A program made the position numbers and the translations under genes. The notes under the pieces were generated by a model, which did not search any database, was not told where the DNA came from, and was given only the letters and a program-made list of their open reading frames with translations. Shown piece after piece: positions 19,351-28,081 of a stretch of DNA of 64,000 nt. Position 1 is the first letter of the stretch. Each line of letters begins with the position of its first letter. This DNA is from Metabacillus sp. FJAT-52054 (GTDB lineage Bacteria; Bacillota; Bacilli; Bacillales; Bacillaceae), in the NCBI RefSeq assembly GCF_037201815.1, contig NZ_CP147407.1:2364723-2428722 (forward strand), given 5' to 3'.

Positions 19351-19818
19351 TTATTCGAATGAACTAAGAAGATTGGCCATTTCGATGGCTGAAACCGCCG
19401 CTTCCCAGCCTTTGTTTCCAGCTTTCGTTCCGGCACGTTCAATGGCCTGCTCGATTGTTTCGGTTGTGAGTACCCCGAATATAACCGGGATGCCGCTCGC
19501 TGCCGAAGCATTTGCCACGCCTTTCGCCGCCTCGCTGCAGACGTAGTCATAATGACTCGTCGATCCGCGGATTACAGTTCCAAGGGTAATAACCGCATCA
19601 TACTTGCCTGACTCCGCCATTTTTTTAGCAATAAGCGGCAGTTCGAAAGCTCCAGGCACCCAGGCAATGTCCACATTTTCGTCCTCTGCCCCGTGCCGCT
19701 TTAAAGCATCCTGCGCACCGCCCAATAGCTTGCTTGTAATAAATTCATTAAATCTTCCAACCACAATTCCTATTTTTAACCCAGTTGCTACTAAGTTGCC
19801 TTCATAAATCTTTGTCAT
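19351..19818 (-). CDS. ribH: 6,7-dimethyl-8-ribityllumazine synthase
   Basis: Condenses 5-amino-6-ribitylaminouracil with dihydroxybutanone phosphate to form lumazine, the penultimate step of riboflavin synthesis. The 155-residue protein has the expected [25 protein letters not shown] and [14 protein letters not shown] segments, including the catalytic His in SHYDYV and the phosphate-binding loop before it. The family forms hollow 60-subunit shells in Bacillus. It lies between ribBA and ribT. Confidence 0.97.
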   Translation of the reverse strand: MTKIYEGNLVATGLKIGIVVGRFNEFITSKLLGGAQDALKRHGAEDENVDIAWVPGAFELPLIAKKMAESGKYDAVITLGTVIRGSTSHYDYVCSEAAKGVANASAASGIPVIFGVLTTETIEQAIERAGTKAGNKGWEAAVSAIEMANLLSSFE

Positions 19819-19840
19819 TTTCCTCGTCCTCCCATTTCTT

Positions 19841-21034
19841 TTAAAAATTCAGCAAGTGTCCTAATTTGCCGTGCTTTGTTTTTAAATACTTTTCGTTCTC
19901 TTTACTGTGCGGCATTTGAATTGGCACACGGTCAGCAATTTTCATCCCATAGCCTTCCAGACCTTTAATTTTTTTCGGATTATTTGTTAAAAGACGCAGT
20001 TCTCTCAACCCAAGATCCTTTAATATTTGGGCTCCGATGCCGTAGTCGCGAAGATCTGCTCCAAATCCCAGCTTTTCGTTCGCCTCGACGGTATCATAAC
20101 CCTCTTCCTGCAGTTTATAGGCTCTCATTTTATTGAGCAGGCCAATTCCTCTGCCCTCCTGCCGCATATAAAGGAGAACACCGCTTCCCTCTTCTTCAAT
20201 CTGAGCAAGCGCTGCATGAAGCTGAGGACCGCAGTCGCAGCGGCGGGAACCGAACACATCTCCCGTGAGGCATTCTGAGTGCACCCGTACAAGCGTTGGT
20301 TTTTCAGGATCAATCGTTCCTTTTACAAGGGCAATATGCTCCTTCTCATCCACTACGCTTGTATAGCCGATTGCTTTAAAGCTGCCGAATTCTGTGGGCA
20401 AATTGATTTCAATCTCTCTATGGATAAGCCGGTCTGTGCGGTTTCTATATAAAATAAGATCTTCTATAGAAATAATTTTCAAATCCATTTTCTCAGCAAG
20501 CTTTTCAAGCTCCGGCAAACGGGCCATTGAACCGTCTTCACTCATAATTTCACAAATAACTCCGACTGGTTCAGAACTGCAAAGTTTTGCCAAATCGACA
20601 GCCGCTTCCGTGTGACCAGCTCTTCTCAGAACCCCGCCATCTTTTGCAATTAAAGGGAATACATGGCCAGGCCGTTTAAAATCATGTCCCTCTGCATCCG
20701 GGCTCAAAAACGCCCGGATTGTTTCTGATCGTTCAAACGCACTTATGCCTGTAGTCGTTGTTTTATAATCAACGCTAACGGTAAAAGCCGTCCCATGCGG
20801 ATCAGTATTTCGCTCGACCATGGGTTTCAAATTCAATTTTTCAGCCCGGTCTTCCGTCATCGGCGTGCAAATCAAACCTTTTCCATATGTAGCCATTAAG
20901 TTTATTACCTCAGGGGTGGCCATTTCACCAAGCGCGACAAAGTCGCCTTCATTTTCGCGGTCTTCATCATCAACTACAATGACCGGCTTCCCTAATTTTA
21001 AATCATGAAGTGCTTCTTCAATTGAATGAAACAT
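19841..21034 (-). CDS. ribBA: Bifunctional GTP cyclohydrolase II / dihydroxybutanone-phosphate synthase
   Basis: Supplies both precursors of riboflavin. The N-terminal half (about 1-200) is the dihydroxybutanone-phosphate synthase with [13 protein letters not shown] and the [11 protein letters not shown] motif. The C-terminal half is GTP cyclohydrolase II with zinc-binding [18 protein letters not shown] and the RQEGRGIGL loop. The 397-residue length is normal. The ATG at 21034 has a GGAGG site. B. subtilis names this gene ribA or ribBA. Confidence 0.97.
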   Translation of the reverse strand: MFHSIEEALHDLKLGKPVIVVDDEDRENEGDFVALGEMATPEVINLMATYGKGLICTPMTEDRAEKLNLKPMVERNTDPHGTAFTVSVDYKTTTTGISAFERSETIRAFLSPDAEGHDFKRPGHVFPLIAKDGGVLRRAGHTEAAVDLAKLCSSEPVGVICEIMSEDGSMARLPELEKLAEKMDLKIISIEDLILYRNRTDRLIHREIEINLPTEFGSFKAIGYTSVVDEKEHIALVKGTIDPEKPTLVRVHSECLTGDVFGSRRCDCGPQLHAALAQIEEEGSGVLLYMRQEGRGIGLLNKMRAYKLQEEGYDTVEANEKLGFGADLRDYGIGAQILKDLGLRELRLLTNNPKKIKGLEGYGMKIADRVPIQMPHSKENEKYLKTKHGKLGHLLNF

Positions 21035-21060
21035 CCAGCATGCCTCCAGTTCAGTTACAG

Positions 21061-21711
21061 TTATTTAAACCCATGCATTTCAAGAAAACCTTCAGAGATC
21101 GGTGCTCTGGAAGAATCAGGCTTGGAAGCAGCCATGAATTTTCGTACGTATTTCCCGATGATATCGCACTCTACATTCACCATATCCCCAGCTTCCTTGC
21201 TTCCAAGGACCGTTTCAGACAAGGTATGTGGGATAATTGAGACCTTTACCTTCCCATCCTCCAAGCCGAAAATGGTTAAACTGATGCCATCAATCGCAAT
21301 CGACCCTTTCATAACCAGAGTGTCTGTAATCTCAGAGGCCGTATCGATTTCGAAGTATACTGCGTTTTGATCCTGTTTTTTCGAGACAATAACGCCCGTT
21401 CCATCAATATGGCCGCTCACCATATGCCCGCCGAACCTCCCGTTAGCACTCATGGCTCTCTCCAGATTAACCGGTGTTCCTCTTTTCCACTGATGGATAC
21501 TTGATGCTTTGACGGTTTCCGGCATCACATCCACAGTGAAGTCATTTTTTGTGAACCTCGTGACTGTCAAACAGACTCCATTGACAGAAATGCTGTCACC
21601 GAGTTTAACATCCGAAAGAACAAGAGACGCTTTGATGGTGTAAGACATCATTTTCCCGCCTGAGGCAATTCTCTCTACCGTCCCAAGCTCTTCTACAATA
21701 CCGGTAAACAT
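21061..21711 (-). CDS. ribE: Riboflavin synthase alpha subunit
   Basis: Dismutates two lumazine molecules to riboflavin, the last step of the pathway. The 216-residue protein shows the internal duplication of the family: first barrel starting [12 protein letters not shown] with [12 protein letters not shown], and second barrel containing [12 protein letters not shown] and [12 protein letters not shown]. The start codon directly follows the ribD stop (TAGATG), so the two are coupled. Confidence 0.97.
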   Translation of the reverse strand: MFTGIVEELGTVERIASGGKMMSYTIKASLVLSDVKLGDSISVNGVCLTVTRFTKNDFTVDVMPETVKASSIHQWKRGTPVNLERAMSANGRFGGHMVSGHIDGTGVIVSKKQDQNAVYFEIDTASEITDTLVMKGSIAIDGISLTIFGLEDGKVKVSIIPHTLSETVLGSKEAGDMVNVECDIIGKYVRKFMAASKPDSSRAPISEGFLEMHGFK

Positions 21712-22806
21712 CTATTCCCCTTCCTTCCATGAACGTATTGCGGTGATTTTTATATCTTTCCCCAAAACGGCTGTTTCCTGAAATTCAAGATCGATTGCAT
21801 CCTTCATCCATTCAAATCCGGGGCCGCCGGAAATAGAAAGACTCTCTCTACCCCCAAGCAGCTTGGGTGCGATATATAAAACCATTTCGTTAAAGCAGCC
21901 TTCCTTAATAAAGGAACCATGTATTTCTGAACCGCCTTCAGCGAGAATAGACGTAATTCCCCGGTCTCCAAGCTCTCTTAGGATGTCTTCTAATGAATGC
22001 GCCCGTGGTACAGAAATTATGATTGCCCCTAGATCTTTAAGTGCGGAAGCTCGCCCTGGATCAGCCTGCTCAGACGCAACGATCCATGTTTCCGCTTGTC
22101 CGTCCGTTACTGCTTGTGAATTTAGAGGGGTCTTCAGTTCCCTGTCAAGAATAATCCGGATGGGCTGTTTCTTTGGTTTTTCCAATCGGCAAGTCAGGCT
22201 GGGATTATCAAAAAGAACCGTGTTGACCCCAACTAAAACCGCATCATGCATCTCCCGGTAGCGATGGGCATCCTCTCTTGCAGGTTCGCCTGTAATCCAC
22301 TTGCTGTCCATCGATCTGGCTGCTGTTTTTCCATCCATTGTGGATGCAGCTTTTAAGGTGACGTAAGGTGTTCCTGTGAGTATGTAATGAAAGAAAAATT
22401 TGTTCAGATTTGATGCCTCTTTTTCCAAGACGCCTTTCGTTACTTCTATCCCGGCGGCTTCAAGAAGGGCTATCCCATTTCCTGCTACGAGAGGATTTGG
22501 ATCCTGGCAGGCAATCACTGCCCTTTTTATTCCGGACCCGATGATAAGCTCAGCACACGGCGGTGTTTTTCCATGATGGCTGCAGGGCTCAAGCGTAATA
22601 TAAATTTCTGCGCCTCTCGCCTTTTCACCAGCCATTTGAATGGCATGCACCTCTGCATGCGCTTCTCCAGCCTTGAGATGGGCACCGATTCCGGCTACCT
22701 TCCCGTCACTCACAACCACAGCCCCTACGGCAGGATTTGGAGATGTCTGTCCAATCCCTTGCTGTGCAAGCTCTAAAGCAAGCCTCATAAACACTTCATC
22801 CCGCAT
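21712..22806 (-). CDS. ribD: Bifunctional pyrimidine deaminase/reductase RibD
   Basis: Second and third steps of riboflavin synthesis. The N-terminal cytidine-deaminase-like domain binds zinc through the HAEVHAI motif and PCSHHGKTPPCAE. The C-terminal reductase domain (about 145-360) has TLKAASTMDGKTA, SKWITG and ILAEGGSEIHGS. Length is 364 residues. It heads the ribD-ribE-ribBA-ribH-ribT operon and is controlled by the FMN riboswitch and terminator upstream. The ATG follows a GGGGGGGAG ribosome site. Confidence 0.97.
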   Translation of the reverse strand: MRDEVFMRLALELAQQGIGQTSPNPAVGAVVVSDGKVAGIGAHLKAGEAHAEVHAIQMAGEKARGAEIYITLEPCSHHGKTPPCAELIIGSGIKRAVIACQDPNPLVAGNGIALLEAAGIEVTKGVLEKEASNLNKFFFHYILTGTPYVTLKAASTMDGKTAARSMDSKWITGEPAREDAHRYREMHDAVLVGVNTVLFDNPSLTCRLEKPKKQPIRIILDRELKTPLNSQAVTDGQAETWIVASEQADPGRASALKDLGAIIISVPRAHSLEDILRELGDRGITSILAEGGSEIHGSFIKEGCFNEMVLYIAPKLLGGRESLSISGGPGFEWMKDAIDLEFQETAVLGKDIKITAIRSWKEGE

Positions 22807-22834
22807 GTTTACTCCCCCCCTTTTTTTTGAATAT

Positions 22835-22863
22835 AAAAAGCCCCGGAATGGTTTCCGGGGCTG
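22835..22863 (-). terminator. Riboswitch-controlled terminator of the rib operon
   Basis: Minus-strand hairpin AGCCCCGGAA-ACC-ATTCCGGGGCT followed by TTTTAT, between the FMN aptamer and ribD. This is the expression platform: ligand binding is expected to favour this terminator. Confidence 0.92.
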
Positions 22864-22950
22864 GAATAGTCACGAAGGCATATCAAATAAGAGTACCGCA
22901 AACTCATATTTTCAGAATTTGCAATACCCGTGTCTGCATTAGCACGTTCG

Positions 22951-23090
22951 ATCCTTCTCCCATCCAGACTTTAACTGTCGGCTCCAGAATCTCACTGGAT
23001 CCACCGCTGGCATGCGCCACCGGGTCACGGACTTTGAAGCATTGCGCCTCATCACCGCCGGTAGGGAATTCCACCCTGCCCCGAAGGATA
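22951..23090 (-). promoter_or_regulatory. FMN riboswitch (RFN element) of the rib operon
   Basis: Minus-strand RFN core with closing stem ATCCTTC/GAAGGAT, GGGGCAGGGTGG, ATTCCCTACCGGCGGTGATG, GACCCGGTG, TCCAGTGAGATTC, TGGAGCCGACAG and GTCTGGATGGGAGAAGG. It stands about 145 nt before ribD with a terminator between, so FMN represses the operon by premature termination. Confidence 0.97.
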
Positions 23091-23117
23091 ATCAAATTAT
23101 TTAATTGTCTTGAAGCC

Positions 23118-23146
23118 ATTTTAGCCTTTAGTTGAAATTTTTGCAA
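23118..23146 (-). promoter_or_regulatory. Sigma A promoter of the rib operon
   Basis: Minus strand -35 TTGCAA (23141-23146), 17-nt spacer and -10 TAAAAT (23118-23123). Its inferred transcription start lies about 20 nt before the aptamer. Confidence 0.6.
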
Positions 23147-23220
23147 TTGTAATGCTGATAAGAAAAGAAGGAATTCTGCTATTTTCATTGAAAAGTTCAT
23201 GATGAAAGGGTGTGGCAAGG

Positions 23221-23898
23221 TTGATACATGCTATTCTTTTTGATTTGGATAATACCCTGCTGAACCGAGATGCCTCTGTTGAGAAGTTTGCAGATCATCA
23301 ATATGACCGGCTTCTCCAAGACCAGGACAAAATTTCGAAAGAGCACTATTGCAAAAGGTTTATTGAATTGGATGCTGGAGGTTACGTGTGGAAAGACAAG
23401 GTTTATCAGCAGCTTGCAGAAGAATTTGATATCCAATGTATTTCATGGGAAGCGCTCTTTAGCGATTACATTGAATTTTTTCACGTAAGCTGTGTTCCTT
23501 TTTGTCATCTTGATTCTATGCTTCGTTCATTATCTGCCTATTCCCTTGGAATCATTTCAAATGGGTACGGAGCGTTTCAGCTGCGTACGATTCAAGCACT
23601 TGGAATCGAAGAGTATTTTAAGGTCATTTTACTTTCTGAGTGGGAAGGCATCAAAAAACCTGATCCGAAAATTTTTCTTAGAGGATTAGAGAAATTACAT
23701 GTGTTACCGGAAGAGAGCATTTTTGTCGGAGATCATATCGAGAATGATGTAAAAGCTGCCCGTCAAGCAGGCATGAAAACGATTTGGAAGAGAAACGGCA
23801 GAAATGGAGATGGTTCGGCTGATTATGCAATCGATGTGCTTGATGAAATTCCAAATTTGGTGGAAAAGATAAATGGAAAATTCAAATTCAGCATGTAA
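23221..23898 (+). CDS. HAD-family hydrolase
   Basis: A haloacid dehalogenase-type phosphatase of about 225 residues. Motif I is FDLDNTLLN, with the nucleophile Asp and proton-donor Asp; motif II is ISNG; motif III Lys is in IKKPDPKIF; motif IV is FVGDHIENDVKAA. A helical cap lies between motifs I and II. The TTG at 23221 is ten bases after AAAGGG; a GTG at 23212 is an alternative. It may act on a sugar or nucleotide phosphate, but the sequence does not tell which. It stands alone between the rib promoter and a tandem array. Confidence 0.85.
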   Translation: MIHAILFDLDNTLLNRDASVEKFADHQYDRLLQDQDKISKEHYCKRFIELDAGGYVWKDKVYQQLAEEFDIQCISWEALFSDYIEFFHVSCVPFCHLDSMLRSLSAYSLGIISNGYGAFQLRTIQALGIEEYFKVILLSEWEGIKKPDPKIFLRGLEKLHVLPEESIFVGDHIENDVKAARQAGMKTIWKRNGRNGDGSADYAIDVLDEIPNLVEKINGKFKFSM

Positions 23899-23936
23899 CA
23901 AGAAGAAATATTGAGCTGGCAGGCTGCTTTTGGGCG

Positions 23937-24085
23937 TATACCGGCCGTAATAATGATATATCGGCTATTATTCTGTTATATCAGCTATTATTTTATATTA
24001 TCGGCTATTACTCTGTTATATCGGCTATTATTTTATTTTATCGTCTATTATTTAAATATATCGGCCGAAATTTTGATATATCGAC
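23937..24085. repeat. Tandem array with exact 20-bp period
   Basis: Seven consecutive 20-nt units plus a partial eighth, all in phase with no insertions. The consensus is TATATCGGCTATTATTYTRT; units begin at 23937, 23957, 23977, 23997, 24017, 24037, 24057 and 24077. Outer units are the most diverged (GGCCGTAATAATGA and GGCCGAAATTTTGA). The period is not a multiple of three, so a coding role is unlikely. It lies between the HAD gene and the terminator of the LysM-CAP gene. Confidence 0.9.
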
Positions 24086-24104
24086 TTTTCAACAAATATC
24101 CTCA

Positions 24105-24141
24105 TAAAAAAAAAAAAAATAGAGAGGTAAACAGCCCTCTC
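24105..24141 (-). terminator. Terminator of the LysM-CAP gene
   Basis: Minus-strand hairpin AGAGAGG-GCTGTTTA-CCTCTCT followed by a run of more than ten T residues. Confidence 0.8.
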
Positions 24142-24738
24142 TTACTTACTGATATATTGTTGAGTCCAATAGTTTCCGTCTTTTACATAGCCGACTCCGA
24201 TATGAGTATAGGAAGCATTCAGGATATTGGCTCTATGGCCTGAACTGTTCATCCACGCTGTCATAACAGCCTGAGCGCTGGTCTGGCCCTGTGCAATGTT
24301 CTCTCCAGCAGTCTTATATTTGATGCCGAAGCTTTTCATCATGTTAAAAGGCGTTCCGTATGTAGGACTGTTGTGATCAAAATAACGGAGATCATGCATA
24401 TCCTGAGATTTATATTTTGCTACTCTGGCTAACTCCCAATCTGCTGCAAGAGGTTTTAGGCCAGCCTTCGCCCGCTCTTTGTTAACTAGGGAAACCACTT
24501 CTGCCTCAGTGGATGCCTCCGCATTTGCAGGTATATTAATTTTTTGGCCGGCATTGATCTGATCCGGGTTTTTAAGCTGAGGATTGGCCTGAATTAATTC
24601 AGATACGCCTGTCTTTGTTTTCGCGGCTATTTTCCATAGACTATCCCCTTTTACAACCGTGTATGTACTTGCTGCAGAAGCGGCGGCAGGCAAAATTAAG
24701 GATAAAGCCAAAGCAGATGGAATGATTTTCTTTAACAC
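24142..24738 (-). CDS. Secreted LysM-CAP domain protein
   Basis: A 198-residue exported protein. It has a signal peptide (about 1-22, ending PAAASAAS), a LysM peptidoglycan- or cortex-binding domain (about 24-69: YTVVKGDSLWKIAAKTKTG) and a C-terminal CAP/SCP domain (about 80-197) with VNKERAKAGLKPL, HNSPTYGTPF, AGENIAQGQ and WMNSSGHRANIL. Bacillus relatives include YkwD-like proteins and spore-coat-associated LysM proteins. The start is GTG after AGGGGG. A role in envelope or spore coat is inferred from LysM. Confidence 0.9.
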   Translation of the reverse strand: MLKKIIPSALALSLILPAAASAASTYTVVKGDSLWKIAAKTKTGVSELIQANPQLKNPDQINAGQKINIPANAEASTEAEVVSLVNKERAKAGLKPLAADWELARVAKYKSQDMHDLRYFDHNSPTYGTPFNMMKSFGIKYKTAGENIAQGQTSAQAVMTAWMNSSGHRANILNASYTHIGVGYVKDGNYWTQQYISK

Positions 24739-24849
24739 AAGATTTCCCCCTAAAGAAGTATGTAGTTTTTGTGTAAATCAGCTGAATACTCTATTAATTA
24801 AATTACATTCCGCCGGCCCTATCAATCATCAATAATTGGTAAAAAGACA

Positions 24850-24880
24850 AAAAAAAGAGAGGCTATCCGCCCCTCACTCC
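24850..24880 (-). terminator. Terminator of ppiB
   Basis: Minus-strand imperfect hairpin GAGGGG-CGGATA-GCCTCTC followed by eight T residues, just past the ppiB stop. Confidence 0.6.
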
Positions 24881-24887
24881 TGCAAAA

Positions 24888-25325
24888 TTAAGCTTCGAAC
24901 ACTTCTACTTTTTCCATTTTGTCGCCGTTTTTCATGGCTTTCGCTGCCGCAACGTTTGATGTTACTTTACCGAAAACGGTGTGAACTCCGTTTAGATGAG
25001 GCTGCGGCTCATGTACGATGAAGAACTGGCTTCCGCCTGTATTTTTTCCTGCATGTGCCATTGAAAGGCTTCCCTCTTCGTGCTTATGCGGATTTCCTTC
25101 CGTTTCGCAATCAATGCTGTAGCCAGGTCCGCCGGCACCTGTTCCAGTAGGATCTCCTCCTTGTGAAACAAAACCAGGGATTACGCGGTGGAATGTTACA
25201 CCGTTATAAAATCCTTCGTTCGCTAATTTTTCAAAGTTCGCCACTGTGTTTGGTGCTTCTGCCGGGAAAAGATCGAATTCGATTTTTTCTCCGTTTTCCA
25301 TTTGTATGTATCCTTTTTTAGCCAT
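24888..25325 (-). CDS. ppiB: Peptidyl-prolyl cis-trans isomerase PpiB (cyclophilin)
   Basis: Cytoplasmic cyclophilin that speeds proline isomerisation during folding. The 145-residue protein carries [19 protein letters not shown] (active-site Arg and Gln region), [16 protein letters not shown] and HTVFGKV. The start ATG follows AAAGGAGAG. Divergent from ypuA, as in B. subtilis. Confidence 0.97.
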   Translation of the reverse strand: MAKKGYIQMENGEKIEFDLFPAEAPNTVANFEKLANEGFYNGVTFHRVIPGFVSQGGDPTGTGAGGPGYSIDCETEGNPHKHEEGSLSMAHAGKNTGGSQFFIVHEPQPHLNGVHTVFGKVTSNVAAAKAMKNGDKMEKVEVFEA

Positions 25326-25396
25326 TGTAATCTCTCCTTTAGAGTTAATCAGCCATATTATAGCACAAAAGGTGACTTTCTTAAAAAAGACGGACT

Positions 25397-25423
25397 TGAA
25401 ACTTTTCCGGACCTCATTCCGTC
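25397..25423 (+). promoter_or_regulatory. ECF-type (SigM-like) promoter upstream of ypuA
   Basis: -35 TGAAAC (25397-25402), 17-nt spacer and -10 CGTC (25420-25423). I recall ypuA being a SigM target in B. subtilis. The start codon is about 125 nt downstream, so a long leader or a second promoter is possible. Confidence 0.55.
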
Positions 25424-25556
25424 TAACGTTTTTGAAGTCCCATACTAAGCTGAAAAATAGAGGCTGGAAAAAAATATGCTATGACGTCCAATTGAAAACG
25501 GCTATAATGGTGTGGTGACCCGCAAGATCTTTTTACCTTTAAAGGAGGGTATTTAC

Positions 25557-26441
25557 TTGAAGAAAGTATTTGCAGCGATGATTGCCGCGTGCATGATCGC
25601 CGTTCCCCAGATTGGACTGGCAGACGCCGCTGTCGGGGATGTTATCGTTACACTTGGAGAAAATCTGACTCCGCAGCAAAAACAAACCGTATTGCAGGAT
25701 TTGAATGCACCTGAAAATGCTCAGACGGTTACAGTTTCAAACAAAGAAGAACATAAATATCTTGGCCAATATATTCCGAAAAGCCAAATTGGAACAAAAG
25801 CTCTCTCCTCTTCATCGATTACGATTGAAAAGGCAGGATCGGGCCTTGAAGTAAAAACGAAAAACATCAATGTGATTACAGATGAAATGTATTTGAATGC
25901 ATTAATGACGGCTGGTGTAAAGGATGCGACGGTTCAGGTAACTGCACCAATTGAAGTATCCGGAACCGCCGCATTGACAGGTTTAATTAAAGCTTATGAA
26001 GTGAGCTCGAATGAAGTGATTCCTGAGGATGTTAAGCAAGTAGCAAACGAAGAACTGGTCACAACTTCTGAACTTGGCCAAAAACATGGCCAGGAAAATG
26101 CTTCTGCTCTCATGGCGAAAGTGAAAGAAGAAGTTGCTAAAAACGGTGTGCCGGCAAACGATGAAGAGCTTCGCACGATGATTGAGAATGCAGCTAAAGA
26201 ACTTGGCATTACCTTATCTGATGAGGAAATCAATAGCTTAATTTCATTGTTTAATAAAATGAAAGATGCCAATATTGATTGGAATCAAGTAAGCCAGCAG
26301 CTGGATCAGGCGAAAGAAAAGATTACGAAATTCCTTGATTCTGAGGAAGGTAAAAACTTTATTGACCAGGTTATTCAATTTTTCGCTGCCCTGTGGAACG
26401 CTATTGTCTCCATTTTCACCGGCGGTCAGCAAAACGCTTAA
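25557..26441 (+). CDS. ypuA: YpuA-like secreted DUF1002 protein
   Basis: A 294-residue exported protein. It has a signal peptide (about 1-25, KKVFAAMIAACMIAVPQIGLADA), a DUF1002 body with GDVIVTLGENLTPQQKQTVL and GTKALSSSSITIEK, and a helical C-terminal part ending in a hydrophobic stretch (FFAALWNAIVSIF). The start is TTG at 25557, eight bases after AAAGGAGGG; the frame upstream of it is rejected. Function is unknown; the envelope-stress promoter suggests a cell-wall role. Confidence 0.9.
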   Translation: MKKVFAAMIAACMIAVPQIGLADAAVGDVIVTLGENLTPQQKQTVLQDLNAPENAQTVTVSNKEEHKYLGQYIPKSQIGTKALSSSSITIEKAGSGLEVKTKNINVITDEMYLNALMTAGVKDATVQVTAPIEVSGTAALTGLIKAYEVSSNEVIPEDVKQVANEELVTTSELGQKHGQENASALMAKVKEEVAKNGVPANDEELRTMIENAAKELGITLSDEEINSLISLFNKMKDANIDWNQVSQQLDQAKEKITKFLDSEEGKNFIDQVIQFFAALWNAIVSIFTGGQQNA

Positions 26442-26455
26442 TAAAATTTCAGCAG

Positions 26456-26487
26456 AAAGCCCCCAGGCATACCGCCTGGGGGCTTTC
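26456..26487 (+). terminator. Terminator of ypuA
   Basis: AAAGCCCCCAGGC-ATACC-GCCTGGGGGCTTT followed by CTTG. The stem is very GC-rich and may also protect the convergent lysA. Confidence 0.85.
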
Positions 26488-26511
26488 TTGCTTATTTTCA
26501 GGGACAGCCAA

Positions 26512-27828
26512 TTACCTTACCTTCGCTGACAGCGGAAGATCAAGCTTCAGCAAATCCTCAAAGGATTCTCTTCTGATAACAAGCTGAGCTTCCCCATTTT
26601 CAACAAATACGACTGGGGGTCTGGCAATCCGGTTATAATTGTTCGCCATTGAATATCCGTAAGCACCTGTGCAGAAAACGGCCAGCAAATCACCAGCAGA
26701 GGTTTCAGGAAGTTCGATATCCCATAGCAGCATGTCACCGCTCTCGCAGCATTTACCGGCGATGGAAACCTCTTTTGAACAGACATCTTTCATTCGGTTA
26801 GCAAGGGCGGCTTCGTATTTTGCCTGGTACAGGGCCGGGCGGATGTTATCGCTCATTCCGCCGTCAACTGCAATGTATTCGCGGATGTTCGGAACTTCTT
26901 TTTTAGACCCGATGGTGTACAAAGTCGTGCCGGCATCCCCTACTAGCGAACGGCCAGGCTCAATCCATATTTCCGGAATGTCCATTTCAAGAAGCTTGGA
27001 CTGTGCTTTTACTGCTTGAATCATTTGTTCAACGTACGAAGCAGGATGAAGAGGCTCATCTTCAGAGGTATAGCGGATTCCGAAGCCTCCGCCAAGGTTT
27101 ACCACTGATGGCGTAAAGCCAAAAGTCTCCTTCCACTCTTTTATTTTTTTGAAAATCTTTTCTGCAGCCAGAACAAATCCAGCCCCATCAAAGATTTGAG
27201 ATCCAATATGGCAATGGACCCCTAAAAGATTAAAGCTAGAGTCGGCAAGAACCAGTTCCATCGCCCGTTCAATCTGCCCGTTTTGCAGGTCAAAACCAAA
27301 TTTGGAATCCTCCTGGCCAGTTGTTATGTAATCGTGAGTGTGGGCTTCCACACCTGGGGTGACCCGCAGGAGGATCGATACTGTTTGCTGATGTACCTTG
27401 GCAAGCTGAGCTATGAGATGGATTTCATAAAAGTTGTCGACAACGATGCAGCCAATGCCTGCCTCCATCGCCATTTTGAGCTCTTCTTCACTCTTGTTGT
27501 TTCCGTGGAAATGAATTTTATCCGGAGAAAAGCCTGCTCGTAAAGCTGTATAAAGTTCGCCTGCAGATACGACATCCAGGGATAGGCCTTCTTCCTGTAC
27601 AAGCTGAAACATGGCAACAGACGAGAATGCCTTACTTGCATAAGCTACCTGTGCTTTGACATTTTCGTTCTCAAACGCCTGTTTAAATTGACGGGCGCGC
27701 TTACGGATCAGTTCCACATCGTAGACATATACAGGCGTACCATATTGCTCGGCAATCCCGACTGTGTCGACTCCGCCGATTTCGAGATGACCCAAATTGT
27801 TAATTTTGCTCGTACCGTGTAGATACAC
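26512..27828 (-). CDS. lysA: Diaminopimelate decarboxylase
   Basis: Final step of lysine synthesis: PLP-dependent decarboxylation of meso-diaminopimelate. In sporulating cells it also sets the pool of diaminopimelate left for cortex. The 438-residue protein has the PLP lysine in AYASKAF, phosphate-binding GGGFGIRY, GVHCHIGSQI, EPGRSLV and the substrate-binding CESGDMLLWD. The start is GTG after AAAGAGGG. It follows the spoVA operon, as in B. subtilis, but a terminator and a structured leader separate them. Confidence 0.97.
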   Translation of the reverse strand: MYLHGTSKINNLGHLEIGGVDTVGIAEQYGTPVYVYDVELIRKRARQFKQAFENENVKAQVAYASKAFSSVAMFQLVQEEGLSLDVVSAGELYTALRAGFSPDKIHFHGNNKSEEELKMAMEAGIGCIVVDNFYEIHLIAQLAKVHQQTVSILLRVTPGVEAHTHDYITTGQEDSKFGFDLQNGQIERAMELVLADSSFNLLGVHCHIGSQIFDGAGFVLAAEKIFKKIKEWKETFGFTPSVVNLGGGFGIRYTSEDEPLHPASYVEQMIQAVKAQSKLLEMDIPEIWIEPGRSLVGDAGTTLYTIGSKKEVPNIREYIAVDGGMSDNIRPALYQAKYEAALANRMKDVCSKEVSIAGKCCESGDMLLWDIELPETSAGDLLAVFCTGAYGYSMANNYNRIARPPVVFVENGEAQLVIRRESFEDLLKLDLPLSAKVR

Positions 27829-27841
27829 CGTTCATTCCCTC

Positions 27842-27971
27842 TTTCTATCTGCATTAAAGTGAAACCCCCGATAAAGAAGGTTTCTTCATCCCCCTATACG
27901 GCGGGCTGAACCAATCGGGCTTTCACGGGCAGTCTATCAACCGCCGATTTTCTCAAGTCTTGAGGCGGGAT
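27842..27971 (-). other. Structured leader upstream of lysA
   Basis: Minus-strand sequence between the spoVA terminator and lysA with several strong pairings: a hairpin GATGAAGAA-ACC-TTCTTTATC (27870-27890), an outer GAAACC/GGTTTC pairing, CCGCC/GGCGG (27941-27968), and a 13-nt palindrome CTCAAGNCTTGAG (27952-27964). It does not carry the core motifs of the lysine riboswitch or T-box. There is no T run, so a classical attenuator is not evident. Confidence 0.4.
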
Positions 27972-28018
27972 AAAGAAAAAAAGCAGCCAACAACATATGG
28001 TTATCAACTGCTTTTTGT
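27972..28018 (-). terminator. Terminator of the spoVA operon
   Basis: Minus-strand AAAAAGCAG, an internal AT-rich stem around CATATG, then CTGCTTTTTTTC. It ends the spoVA message before lysA. Confidence 0.75.
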
Positions 28019-28081
28019 AAAAGCCCTTAAAAGAATTAAACATACATTATCACAATTATTGGCAGGATTCAATGCTCATTT

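Noticed and set aside
26335..26587. Plus-strand frames at the ypuA end
   Set aside because: They are out of frame with ypuA, cross its terminator and run into lysA.
27842..27971. Lysine riboswitch or T-box in front of lysA
   Set aside because: The core sequence blocks of both are absent; only general stem-loops are seen.
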